The notes below the pieces were generated by a model. That model was not told the DNA's origin and searched no databases. It was given only the letters and a program-made list of their open reading frames with translations. 64,000 nucleotides of DNA, taken from contig NZ_JAJEPS010000002.1 of NCBI RefSeq assembly GCF_020686965.1, forward strand, positions 62,001 through 126,000, given 5' to 3'. Positions within the stretch are counted from its first letter, which is position 1. Every line of letters starts with the position of its first letter. The translations under genes and the position numbers were made by a program. The DNA comes from Hominiventricola filiformis (GTDB taxonomy: Bacteria; Bacillota; Clostridia; Lachnospirales; Lachnospiraceae). This document shows positions 51,585-59,557 of this stretch, in pieces.

Positions 51585-54500
51585 TCAGATCTTTCTGCGT
51601 TTTCCTGGGAACAGCATCACCACTGCCATACCAAGGCCTGCCAGAAGCATCAGAATAGAGGTCATCCCGTTTGTAGTAACTCCAGTCGGAGTAACCATTG
51701 TCTTACTGTTCGTATACGTAACTTTAATAGCATCTGAACTATCTTTGGTTACCGTATAACTGAATTTTCCTGCCTCCGAAGAAGCATTATCTACGGTGGC
51801 ATCAATCGTTGTTGTATATCCTGTTACCGAAGTTTCCTGAATTACAATAGTGTAACCCTCTGCTACTTTTGGAAGTTCCGTACTAACGCTCGATTTCAGT
51901 TTAAATGTATCACTGTCTTTTACAGCACCCTCTTTGTCGATAATAGAGTACTTAAACTCAAATTCCCGGTTGTGGTCTCCCATATTACCATCCACTAATT
52001 TTTCTACTGTGAAGGTAACTTCTTTCAGCTTTCTCCACTGTGCATAGATTACATTGGATTCCTCAGCCAAAGTGTCTACCTGGATCTTGTCACCCTTAGT
52101 CAAGAGGGCTCCTCCTGCCGCAATCTCTTTTGTAATACTCCAGCCAAGGAATTCATACCCTTCTCTTGTCGGCATTCTATCATCAATTTCATATTCTGAA
52201 TTAGGAATTGCAATTTCAATGGCATCTGATCTTTCTTTGCCACCAAACATACCGCCAGTATAATCATAACTCAGTATCGTTTTACGAATTGGTGCCCACT
52301 TTGCATACAATGTGACATCTTCCTCAGGCATAACATATCCTGCACCCGGGTAATAATCCGTTCCGCTTCCATCTTCTGCCGTATTCCAGCAGACAAATCC
52401 ATAATGCTCCTTAGGTGGCTGGAAACCTTCCGGTACTTCTCCCAACTTCACTTCTGCACCATTTACATAACCAGTCGGATCTGTGACTGTATCACCAGAT
52501 CCTGCACCAGGGTCGTAAGTAAGCATATACTGGCTGTTACTGATCCATTTTGCATAAATCGTGGTATCTTTCATAATCACAGTTGCAAAACTGAACGGTG
52601 TTCCATCCTCTTTTACCCAGCCTGCAAACTTAAATCCATTCCTGACAGGATTCTCAGGTTTTACTCCTGCTGCTCCCTGATCAAGAATCTGACTTTTAAT
52701 TTCAGTACCCCCTGTACTATCAAAAGAAAGAGTTACCTTTCTGCTGCTCCACTTTGCATAATATGCAAGATTCTTTGCCGGCATCTTTTTGCCAGTAAAA
52801 TCATAAGCGTTGCCCTGAAGATATTGATTGTCATACCATCCATCAAAATAATAGGTCACACCATTCAAAATTTTTGTTGTTTCACCAATCACATACTCTT
52901 TCGGTGCAATATTGGATAAATCAGATTCATATAAAATACCTTTCTCATTTATTACACGGCTGTCCATGTCATTGGTGTGGAAATCAATTTCATAAGCTTC
53001 TCTTAGATAATATAGTGAAGCTTCATAACAATTTTTTCTTATATTCCACGTAAATTTAGGTACATTCTCGTTCCTTTGTTTAAATCCAGTGAGTGGATAA
53101 TAATCTTCATCATATGTCAGGCTTATATTAGTTCCATAAACTGAAGTAGTATGATACAAATAATACGTTTTTCCGCCATCTTTTCTTATTTTCTCTCCAT
53201 TTGGTGCCTTGCCATCCAGAGCTTCCAAATAGTAATACCACGTATATTTCTGCCCACTCCATTTAGTTTGTGTCATGATAATATTATTTTCTGGCATTTT
53301 TTGCAGAAATGTATAATATTTTCCTGTCAAACTTGATTTCCAGACATACCCCTCATCTAACAACGCCTTAATAGGATCTTCTTCCCAATATTTACTAATA
53401 TCAGAATCATACTTCTGGCTAATTGTTAAAATAGCTCCTCCCGCATAACAGCTGGCGTCATGTTTATGCTCTTCTTTTCCGCACTTCAAATTTCCGGATC
53501 TGTCATAACAGCTTCCAATTCCCAAAAATCCATGTGTATGGGTATGCTCTTCTTTTCCACATGTAGGTCTATTACTGCTTTCTTTTACAAAATTGATCGT
53601 ATAAATATTTCTCTTGTAATATACATTTTTAATACTGCTTCCATCTGCGGAAATAATAACCTTCTCTGTATCCGTTTTTGCAGTGTCCAGAGAGAAATTA
53701 TGATACTTCTCCACCTTATCATAACCTGCTTCCGTTCCGGTCAGTCCTTGCCTCTTTTCGAATTCCACATAACTATAGTCATCATTATCTGCATTCTCCT
53801 GCCAGTACGCGACAGTATACTCTACCATTGCAGGATTCCATTTTGCATAAAGATCCTGATCCTGACCAAGAATTTTACCAAATCCAAACTTCTGACTATA
53901 CGACTGATCTATATACCATCCATCAAACGTATATCCCTTTCTTTCTGGGACCTTGTCATCCTGCGTCGGATTTCCTGCCAATACATATACAGGTTCTACA
54001 GATGTTCCACCCATAGAATGATAATTCAGCCAATGTGCTTTTTTTACAACAGGATAAAGAGTTACATCATCATCCTTTATAACAAGAGAAGTTTCCGGCT
54101 CCGTCCCTCCTGCTACAGTCGTCCATCCAACTAAGGCCTCTTCCGTACTCTCCGGAGTAAATGGAATATCACCGGTAACTATCGTAGCTGCTCCGTCATG
54201 ATATGTCTGTGTAAACAATACTTTACTGTCTGCCTGACTTCCAGCTTTATAGTACACGTAATACACCGTGGTAAACCGTGCATATAACGTTGTTGTTACG
54301 CTTGCTTTCAATTCCGGCTCTTGCTGCCCGAATTTGTTAAATTTCTCTCCGCCATTCTGTGCCGTATACCAGCCTTCAAATACCGCATGATCTTTTGTCG
54401 GACTTTTCGGTTCTGTAAGTGTCTCATTTGCAGATAAGATCTGTTCCTGAATTCCCACTATTGGACTTCCATCCTCATCCATAAACTGATACGTATGTGT

Positions 54501-55430
54501 AAAATGCTGTTCTGGTGTTACTACTGCATAGATGGAAAAGCTCTCTGCCTGAAACTCAACTGCTGCTGATTCAAGATTTACTTCCTGTACCTGCTCGGGT
54601 TCTGCCTCGGCATCCTCAAGATGATATACTTCCAGTTCTGCCTTTTCTTCCAGAGCTTTCCGTACAGCGTCATCTTCAATCTTCACCTGAAGCGGTTTCT
54701 CCTCAGACGGCTGGAATTCCTGGCCATCTGCATCATAGATGGTGATATCATAAGCAGAGATGATATTCACACCATCCATGGTAATATCCACTGGACAGGC
54801 ACTTGCCGTTGCTTCTTCCGGCATTTCACCCGTCAGGGTAATGACGACATCTTTTTCCTCCGTGTCCACAGAAGCTTCTATCGTCTGTTCTGTCAGGCCG
54901 GTTTCTTCCTCCACTGTCTCAATATCTTTTTCATCCACTCCCGGTACTTCTACTTCCGGAGTCTTCTCTGCCTCTTTCACTTCTGCATCTGCTGCAGGAG
55001 TCTCTGCCGGGGCTGCAGGTGCTGCTGCATCTGCCGGCTGCTTCTGATCATTTGCCGGGGCAGGGCTTTCTGCTGCCTGCTTCTGTTCATCTGCCGGGGC
55101 AGGGTTGTCTGCTGGCTGCTCAGTCGGAGCCTCTGCTGGCTGCTTCTGATCATCTTCCATAACCGGAGTTTCTGCCGGAGCTGTCTCTTCTTCGACTGCA
55201 GCTGCCTCCTCCACTGATGCTGTCTCTTCAGGCGCTGCTGGCTCATCTTCTACTGCAGCTGCTGGCTTCTCTTCTGTCTCCTCTTCTGCTGCAGCTGCCG
55301 GCTCATCAGTCTGTTCTTCTGCCTCTGCTGCATTCTCTGCGGATACGTAGAGCCAGTTGTCCCCAAGCGTCGTGGAGACAAGTGCCAACGTCAGTGCCAG
55401 TGCCAGTAATGCTTTCACTTTCCTTTTCAT
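51585..55430 (-). CDS. Giant pilus tip adhesin with Listeria-Bacteroides repeats and VTPTG signal
   Basis: This 1281-residue surface protein starts at ATG 55430 after GGGAG. In order: signal peptide to about residue 34; an acidic Ala/Pro/Glu/Gln low-complexity stalk (35-165) with DQKQPA-type repeats; a small domain (to about 320); five or more Listeria-Bacteroides (Flg_new) repeats marked by FEGWYT, FDGWYI, FAGWVK and LYAKW; an inserted Cys/His region near residue 650-690 with two CGKEEHxH-type motifs and CYDRSG; a DUF7601-type domain (KLVDGNMGDHNREFEFKYSI); and VTPTG, a membrane helix and GKRRKI. It is the first gene of the pilus operon and the closest to the invertible segment. Confidence 0.9.
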   Translation of the reverse strand: MKRKVKALLALALTLALVSTTLGDNWLYVSAENAAEAEEQTDEPAAAAEEETEEKPAAAVEDEPAAPEETASVEEAAAVEEETAPAETPVMEDDQKQPAEAPTEQPADNPAPADEQKQAAESPAPANDQKQPADAAAPAAPAETPAADAEVKEAEKTPEVEVPGVDEKDIETVEEETGLTEQTIEASVDTEEKDVVITLTGEMPEEATASACPVDITMDGVNIISAYDITIYDADGQEFQPSEEKPLQVKIEDDAVRKALEEKAELEVYHLEDAEAEPEQVQEVNLESAAVEFQAESFSIYAVVTPEQHFTHTYQFMDEDGSPIVGIQEQILSANETLTEPKSPTKDHAVFEGWYTAQNGGEKFNKFGQQEPELKASVTTTLYARFTTVYYVYYKAGSQADSKVLFTQTYHDGAATIVTGDIPFTPESTEEALVGWTTVAGGTEPETSLVIKDDDVTLYPVVKKAHWLNYHSMGGTSVEPVYVLAGNPTQDDKVPERKGYTFDGWYIDQSYSQKFGFGKILGQDQDLYAKWNPAMVEYTVAYWQENADNDDYSYVEFEKRQGLTGTEAGYDKVEKYHNFSLDTAKTDTEKVIISADGSSIKNVYYKRNIYTINFVKESSNRPTCGKEEHTHTHGFLGIGSCYDRSGNLKCGKEEHKHDASCYAGGAILTISQKYDSDISKYWEEDPIKALLDEGYVWKSSLTGKYYTFLQKMPENNIIMTQTKWSGQKYTWYYYLEALDGKAPNGEKIRKDGGKTYYLYHTTSVYGTNISLTYDEDYYPLTGFKQRNENVPKFTWNIRKNCYEASLYYLREAYEIDFHTNDMDSRVINEKGILYESDLSNIAPKEYVIGETTKILNGVTYYFDGWYDNQYLQGNAYDFTGKKMPAKNLAYYAKWSSRKVTLSFDSTGGTEIKSQILDQGAAGVKPENPVRNGFKFAGWVKEDGTPFSFATVIMKDTTIYAKWISNSQYMLTYDPGAGSGDTVTDPTGYVNGAEVKLGEVPEGFQPPKEHYGFVCWNTAEDGSGTDYYPGAGYVMPEEDVTLYAKWAPIRKTILSYDYTGGMFGGKERSDAIEIAIPNSEYEIDDRMPTREGYEFLGWSITKEIAAGGALLTKGDKIQVDTLAEESNVIYAQWRKLKEVTFTVEKLVDGNMGDHNREFEFKYSIIDKEGAVKDSDTFKLKSSVSTELPKVAEGYTIVIQETSVTGYTTTIDATVDNASSEAGKFSYTVTKDSSDAIKVTYTNSKTMVTPTGVTTNGMTSILMLLAGLGMAVVMLFPGKRRKI

Positions 55431-55481
55431 CCCGCATTCTCCCATCCTTTTTCTTATTTGGAGTATATTGTAGCCTCCATG

Positions 55482-55506
55482 ATTGCAATATCAGCCAAAT
55501 TGCAAT
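55482..55506. promoter_or_regulatory. Pair of ATTGCAAT palindromes between adhesin and invertible segment
   Basis: ATTGCAAT occurs at 55482-55489 and 55499-55506, 17 bases centre to centre; the second overlaps the outer edge of the left inverted repeat. They look like half-sites for a dimeric regulator or a recombination accessory factor. The binder is unknown. Confidence 0.45.
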
Positions 55507-55531
55507 ACCACATAATATCCATTATGAGGTA
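55504..55531. repeat. Left inverted repeat (IRL) of the invertible segment
   Basis: This 28-base arm matches the reverse complement of 55767-55794 at 27 of 28 positions. Internally it is palindromic (TACC-A-CATAAT, ATCC, ATTATG-A-GGTA), like the paired core sites of a tyrosine recombinase. Confidence 0.9.
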
Positions 55532-55581
55532 TCGGGATGCATAAAAAGGTTCTGAATTTCCACAATTTTCCGAATTAAAAA

Positions 55582-55636
55582 GCACACAAAACAGGCGAAA
55601 CAGCTTTTAAACAGCTGGTTCGTCAGTTTTGTGTGC
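55582..55636 (-). terminator. Terminator inside the invertible segment
   Basis: GCACACAAAAC (55582-55592) pairs with GTTTTGTGTGC (55626-55636), with a further inner CAGCT/AGCTG stem. On the minus strand it is followed by TTTTTAATT, so in this orientation it stops transcripts running from the recombinase gene toward the adhesin gene. Confidence 0.8.
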
Positions 55637-55695
55637 CCACTTTTAAAAAGAGTGCATACTAACATTTCTTGTCGAAATTTTAACAGCAATAGATA

Positions 55696-55724
55696 TTGTA
55701 ATTATCAGAAAAATGTGCTATGTT
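55696..55724 (+). promoter_or_regulatory. Invertible promoter, in the orientation facing away from the pilus operon
   Basis: TTGTAA (55696-55701) and TATGTT (55719-55724) are 17 bases apart, and a TGC extension precedes the -10 box. The upstream DNA is A/T-rich. It is the best promoter match within the segment on either strand. Confidence 0.6.
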
Positions 55725-55766
55725 ATTACCAAATGATAGCAATTTCTATGTAGTCAATGAATGTTT

Positions 55767-55794
55767 TACCGCATAATGGATATTATGTGGTATT
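55767..55794. repeat. Right inverted repeat (IRR) of the invertible segment
   Basis: This is the partner of 55504-55531, with one mismatch, 12 bases from the end of the recombinase gene. Confidence 0.9.
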
Positions 55795-55806
55795 TTTATT
55801 TTCTGT

Positions 55807-56649
55807 CTATATGACCAGTCCAAGATTTTTCAGCTTCACCTCCTGTGCTTCCCCACTGATACATGTGTAGATTCGTGTGGTATTAATATTGGAATGTCCC
55901 AGCAGGTCCGCCAGATGGGACAGGTCTTTTTCTTTCTGATAATATGTGCACGCAAAGAGATGCCTGAGATTATGGGGATAGACTTTCTCCGGTGCAACGC
56001 CTGCCTCTAAAGCCAGCTTCTTCATTGCATGCAATATATTACTGCGATCCATCTGTCTCCCGGACCGTGTAACAAAAAGACTTCCTGTACTGATCTTCTT
56101 CTGACGGGCATATGCGCGCAGTTTTCTTCGCAATTCCATCGGAAGCAATACCATTCTTGTCTTTCCTTTCAGTGACACAGTAGCCCTTCCCTGCATCACA
56201 GCTTCCACTGTAATAAACGGCAGCTCACTGATCCGGATTCCGGTTGCCCCCAGCGTTTCGATCAAAAGATACATTCTCTCATCCTTATGATCTTTTGCTG
56301 TTTTCAAAAGCTTTTTGTACTCTCCAATGGTCAGCTCCTGTTTTTCCGACCGGAAACTACTCCTCTGGATCTTCAGGCTGCGGACAGTACAGTCGTACCA
56401 CTCCATCATCTTAAAGAAACGGTTAATGGATGCAAGCATGGAGTTTACACTGGACGGTGTATATTGCTCCATCAACTTACGTTTGTACTGAATCACCTTT
56501 TCTTTCGTCACTACAGTCCCCTCTTCCATAGTGCGAAAAAATGCACCTACATCCCTGATATATTTTTCAATCGTCAGATCACTCTTTTCTTCATTGATTA
56601 ACTCCCTTTTAAATGTATCCAATAATGTCATCCTGATGATATGATCCAT
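55807..56649 (-). CDS. Tyrosine recombinase, probable pilus-switch invertase
   Basis: This 280-residue XerC/D-like recombinase has all catalytic residues: Arg139 (GATGIRISEL), Lys163 (SLKGKTR), His226 and Arg229 (PHNLRHLFA), His252 (LLGHSNINTT) and nucleophile Tyr261 (RIYTC). The N-terminal core-binding domain covers about residues 8-95. ATG 56649 follows AGGGA by 7 bases. It is compact, as phase-variation invertases of the FimB/FimE and Tsr type are, and lies next to a pair of matching inverted repeats, which makes an invertase role most likely. The gene reads toward the pilus operon; its transcript should stop at the terminator inside the switch. Confidence 0.9.
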   Translation of the reverse strand: MDHIIRMTLLDTFKRELINEEKSDLTIEKYIRDVGAFFRTMEEGTVVTKEKVIQYKRKLMEQYTPSSVNSMLASINRFFKMMEWYDCTVRSLKIQRSSFRSEKQELTIGEYKKLLKTAKDHKDERMYLLIETLGATGIRISELPFITVEAVMQGRATVSLKGKTRMVLLPMELRRKLRAYARQKKISTGSLFVTRSGRQMDRSNILHAMKKLALEAGVAPEKVYPHNLRHLFACTYYQKEKDLSHLADLLGHSNINTTRIYTCISGEAQEVKLKNLGLVI

Positions 56650-56822
56650 ATATTTGTCCCTCTCTTCTGATTTTGTATCATTCCTGTTATGTTAGGATGA
56701 ACTGTTATCTTAACATTATGTATTCCCAGCCTTACAGTTTTTTGATAACATTTTTCAGTGGAAACAGAGTAACACAAACGGGATATCAAAATTTGTCAGT
56801 TTTTAGAAATGTCGAAAAAAAA

Positions 56823-56854
56823 GACTCCGCAGATGATTACTCATCTGCAGAGTC
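56823..56854 (-). terminator. Terminator of pnp
   Basis: GACTCCGCAGATGA pairs with TCATCTGCAGAGTC (one C-A mismatch) around TTAC; on the minus strand TTTTTTTC follows. It lies 33 bases after the pnp stop codon. Confidence 0.9.
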
Positions 56855-56886
56855 ACTTTATTTCCTATTTTTTAGAAGATAACTGC

Positions 56887-58977
56887 TTAATCTTCTTTCA
56901 CATCTTTGATAGAGAAACTGATTCGTCCCATCTTGTCTTTGCCAAGGCAAACAACTTTCACAACATCACCGAGAGTCAGAACATCTTCTACATGATTGAT
57001 CCGCTCTTTTGCGATCTTTGAGATATGAACCATACCTTCTTTACCCGGAGCAAACTCAAGGAATGCACCAAACTCTTTGATGCTGACAACCTTACCTACG
57101 TAAACCTGTCCCTCTTCGAACTCGCTTACAATGATATTAATCAGCTCTTTAGCCTTGTCCATCATTGCCTTATCAGTACCGCAGATAGATACGGAACCGT
57201 CATCGGTAATATCGATCTTCACGCCGGTCTGCTCGATGATTGCGTTGATGGTCTTACCTCTCTGACCAACTACATCACCGATCTTCTGCGGGTCAATGCT
57301 CATCTGGATGATCTTCGGAGCGTACTCGCCTACCTCTTTTCTCGGCTCAGCGATACACGGCTTCATGCAGTTATCCATGATGAAGAGTCTTGCCTCACGG
57401 CATCTTGCAATAGCACCCTCTACGATCGGTCTGGTCAGTCCATGGATCTTGATATCCATCTGGATCGCCGTGATACCGTCAGTCGTACCGGTTACCTTGA
57501 AGTCCATGTCGCCGAAGAAGTCTTCCAGACCCTGGATATCGGTCAGAAGTACGAAATCATCGTCAGTCTCACCAGTTACCAGACCGCAGGAAATACCTGC
57601 TACCATCTTCTTGATCGGCACACCTGCTGCCATCAGGGACATACAGGATGCACAGGTAGAAGCCATGGAAGTGGAACCGTTGGACTCAAAGGTCTCGGAT
57701 ACACAGCGGATCGTATAAGGGAACTCTTCCTCACTCGGCAGTACCGGAACCAGAGCTCTCTCAGCCAGTGCACCATGACCGATCTCACGACGTCCCGGTC
57801 CTCTGGACGGTTTGGTCTCTCCTACAGAGTAGCTCGGGAAGTTGTAATGATGCATGTATCTCTTGCTTACTTCATGCTCATCCAGTCCATCCAGCTTCTG
57901 CTGCTCAGACAGCGGAGCCAACGTACATACGTCACAGATCTGAGTCTGTCCACGGGTGAACATAGCAGAACCATGTACTCTCGGGATAATATCTACTTCA
58001 GCTGCCAGCGGACGAATCTGGGTGATCTCACGTCCATCCGGACGTTTGTGATCTTTCAGGATCATCTTGCGGACAGTCTTCTTCTCATACTGATATACAG
58101 CTTCACCAAGAACAGCAAGCCACTCCTCATTTTCTGCAAAAGCCTCTTCCAGCTTCTCAGTCAGGACACGGATATTCTCCTCTCGGGTCTGCTTGTCATC
58201 GGTAAATACAGCCTTCTCCATCTCTTCCTGCGGAATGATCTCTTTGATGGCTGCAAACAGCTCTTCCGGAACTGCACAGCTGGTGTAAGCATGTTTCTCT
58301 TTGCCAACCTCTGCTACGATCTCATCGATAAATTTGATGATGGTCTGGTTTACTTCATGAGCTTTGTAAATAGCCTCAATCATTTTTGCTTCCGGAATCT
58401 CATTTGCTCCGGCCTCAATCATGATCACTTTCTCACGGGTAGAAGCAACGGTCAGGTTCAGATCACCTTTCTTCCACTGCTCCTGGGTCGGGTTGATGAT
58501 AAACTCTCCATCAATCATGCCCACCTGAGTCATGGCACAGGGTCCTGCAAAGGGAATGTCAGAAATGCTGGTTGCGATTGCAGCACCAAGCATGGCAACA
58601 AGCTCCGGTCGGCAGGTCGGATCTACGCTCATAACCATATTGTTCAGGGTAACGTCATTTCTGTAATCCTTCGGGAACAGCGGACGCATCGGACGGTCAA
58701 TAACACGGGAAGTCAGGATGGCATTCTCAGATGCTTTTCCCTCTCTCTTATTGAATCCTCCCGGGATTTTTCCTACAGAATATAATTTTTCTTCATACTC
58801 AACACTCAGCGGGAAGAAATCAATTCCATCACGCGGTTTGTCAGATGCAGTTGCAGTGGAGAGAACAACGGTGTCTCCGTAGTGCATAAATGCTGCACCA
58901 TTTGCCTGAGCTGCCACGCGGCCTACATCTACTCTTAAGGTTCTGCCGGCAAGCTCCATGGTATAACTTTTGTACAT
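56887..58977 (-). CDS. pnp: Polyribonucleotide nucleotidyltransferase (PNPase)
   Basis: This 696-residue protein starts at ATG 58977 after AGGAG. It has two RNase PH-like domains (GIDFFPLSVEYEEKLYSVGKIPGGFNKREGK; RPDGREITQIRPLAAEVDIIPRVHGSAMFTRGQTQ), an alpha-helical linker, a KH domain (IGDVVGQRGKTINAIIEQTGVKIDITDDG) and an S1 domain (GQVYVGKVVSIKEFGAFLEFAPGKEGMVHIS). It degrades RNA 3' to 5' with phosphate. The leader has a long hairpin (59020-59101), and rpsO lies upstream as in most bacteria. Confidence 0.97.
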   Translation of the reverse strand: MYKSYTMELAGRTLRVDVGRVAAQANGAAFMHYGDTVVLSTATASDKPRDGIDFFPLSVEYEEKLYSVGKIPGGFNKREGKASENAILTSRVIDRPMRPLFPKDYRNDVTLNNMVMSVDPTCRPELVAMLGAAIATSISDIPFAGPCAMTQVGMIDGEFIINPTQEQWKKGDLNLTVASTREKVIMIEAGANEIPEAKMIEAIYKAHEVNQTIIKFIDEIVAEVGKEKHAYTSCAVPEELFAAIKEIIPQEEMEKAVFTDDKQTREENIRVLTEKLEEAFAENEEWLAVLGEAVYQYEKKTVRKMILKDHKRPDGREITQIRPLAAEVDIIPRVHGSAMFTRGQTQICDVCTLAPLSEQQKLDGLDEHEVSKRYMHHYNFPSYSVGETKPSRGPGRREIGHGALAERALVPVLPSEEEFPYTIRCVSETFESNGSTSMASTCASCMSLMAAGVPIKKMVAGISCGLVTGETDDDFVLLTDIQGLEDFFGDMDFKVTGTTDGITAIQMDIKIHGLTRPIVEGAIARCREARLFIMDNCMKPCIAEPRKEVGEYAPKIIQMSIDPQKIGDVVGQRGKTINAIIEQTGVKIDITDDGSVSICGTDKAMMDKAKELINIIVSEFEEGQVYVGKVVSIKEFGAFLEFAPGKEGMVHISKIAKERINHVEDVLTLGDVVKVVCLGKDKMGRISFSIKDVKED

Positions 58978-59019
58978 ACTCTTGTATCTCCTTTCCATTT
59001 CTTACATAAGTTTCATAGC

Positions 59020-59101
59020 GGAAGATACCGAAACTACTGAAAAATACAGACCCTTGTCTCATTTTTTCTGTCCTTTTCAGTGGTCTCGGAACTTATCTTC
59101 C
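59020..59101 (-). promoter_or_regulatory. Long hairpin in the pnp leader
   Basis: On the minus strand GGAAGATA pairs with TATCTTCC at the base, then CCGA/TCGG, then ACCACTGAAAA with TTTTCAGTAGT, with a loop of about 30 bases. It ends 43 bases before the pnp start. In E. coli pnp a comparable leader stem is cut by RNase III and mediates autocontrol by PNPase. Confidence 0.65.
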
Positions 59102-59131
59102 ACTACCAGGCAAGTGCCCATCTTCAAAAAC

Positions 59132-59153
59132 AGGGCGGAGAAATCTCCGCCCT
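59132..59153 (-). terminator. Terminator of rpsO
   Basis: A perfect AGGGCGGAGA/TCTCCGCCCT stem with a 2-base spacer is followed on the minus strand by GTTTTTG, 12 bases after the rpsO stop codon. Confidence 0.8.
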
Positions 59154-59164
59154 ATGATGGTTGA

Positions 59165-59431
59165 TTATTTTCTCAGACCTAATTTTGCGATCAGAGCACG
59201 ATATCTCTCGATATCTTTTTCTTTCAGGTATGCAAGCATTCCACGTCTCTGTCCAACCATTTTCAGCAGACCTCTTCTGGAATGATGATCCTTCTGGTTC
59301 TCTTTCAGATGCTCAGTGAGCTCCTGGATTCTTGCGGTCAGGATAGCTACCTGAACCTCCGGTGAACCGGTGTCTCCCTCACAGCGTCCGTACTCAGCGA
59401 TAATTGCCTGTTTCTTTTCCTTTGAAATCAT
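59165..59431 (-). CDS. rpsO: 30S ribosomal protein S15
   Basis: This 88-residue protein is a complete S15: MISKEKKQAIIAEYGRCEGDTGSPEVQVAILTARI, then HSRRGLLKMVGQRRGMLAYLKEKDIERYRALIAKLGLRK. It binds 16S rRNA early in assembly of the small subunit. It has its own promoter and a leader hairpin, and lies ahead of pnp, the common bacterial order. Confidence 0.98.
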   Translation of the reverse strand: MISKEKKQAIIAEYGRCEGDTGSPEVQVAILTARIQELTEHLKENQKDHHSRRGLLKMVGQRRGMLAYLKEKDIERYRALIAKLGLRK

Positions 59432-59460
59432 GATATTTCCTCCTGTTCTATTAATCGCCT

Positions 59461-59501
59461 GTCATTAAGGGTCGGTCGGAGTCGTCCGGGCTCTGAATGA
59501 C
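59461..59501 (-). promoter_or_regulatory. Candidate S15-responsive leader of rpsO
   Basis: GTCATT and AATGAC close a stem that contains GGGTC and GGCTC-type arms, 30 bases before the rpsO start. Leader RNAs that bind S15 and shut off rpsO are known in several phyla, but their shapes differ, so the assignment is tentative. Confidence 0.45.
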
Positions 59502-59521
59502 GGCTAAACTCATACTCGATT

Positions 59522-59550
59522 ACTTTACCATACCCTCAGATATTTGTAAA
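59522..59550 (-). promoter_or_regulatory. Promoter of rpsO
   Basis: TTTACA (59545-59550) and TAAAGT (59522-59527) on the minus strand have a 17-base spacer. Confidence 0.55.
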
Positions 59551-59557
59551 GCACTAA

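Larger units (their letters stand above)
55504..55794. mobile_element. Invertible DNA switch controlling the pilus operon
   Basis: A 291-bp segment is bounded by 28-bp inverted repeats with one mismatch (55504-55531 and 55767-55794). It contains a promoter on the plus strand (55696-55724) and a large hairpin terminator (55582-55636). The right repeat lies 12 bases beyond the stop codon of the intact tyrosine recombinase gene, and the left one lies 73 bases before the adhesin start codon. As given, the promoter points right, away from the pilus genes; inversion would place it at about 55574-55602 pointing left into the adhesin gene. Inversion itself is inference. Confidence 0.85.

Noticed and set aside
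55540..55580. Leftward promoter in the switch segment (TTGTGG and TATGCA)
   Set aside because: Only three of six bases match in each box, with a 16-base spacer; much weaker than the rightward promoter, so not taken as evidence for an ON state.
57025..58785. Long plus-strand open frame of 586 codons antisense to pnp
   Set aside because: It is a shadow of the highly biased pnp codon usage; its product is rich in Cys, Leu and Ser with no domain.
59432..59557. tmRNA gene next to smpB
   Set aside because: The space is only 126 bases, with a promoter and hairpin and no tRNA-like ends.
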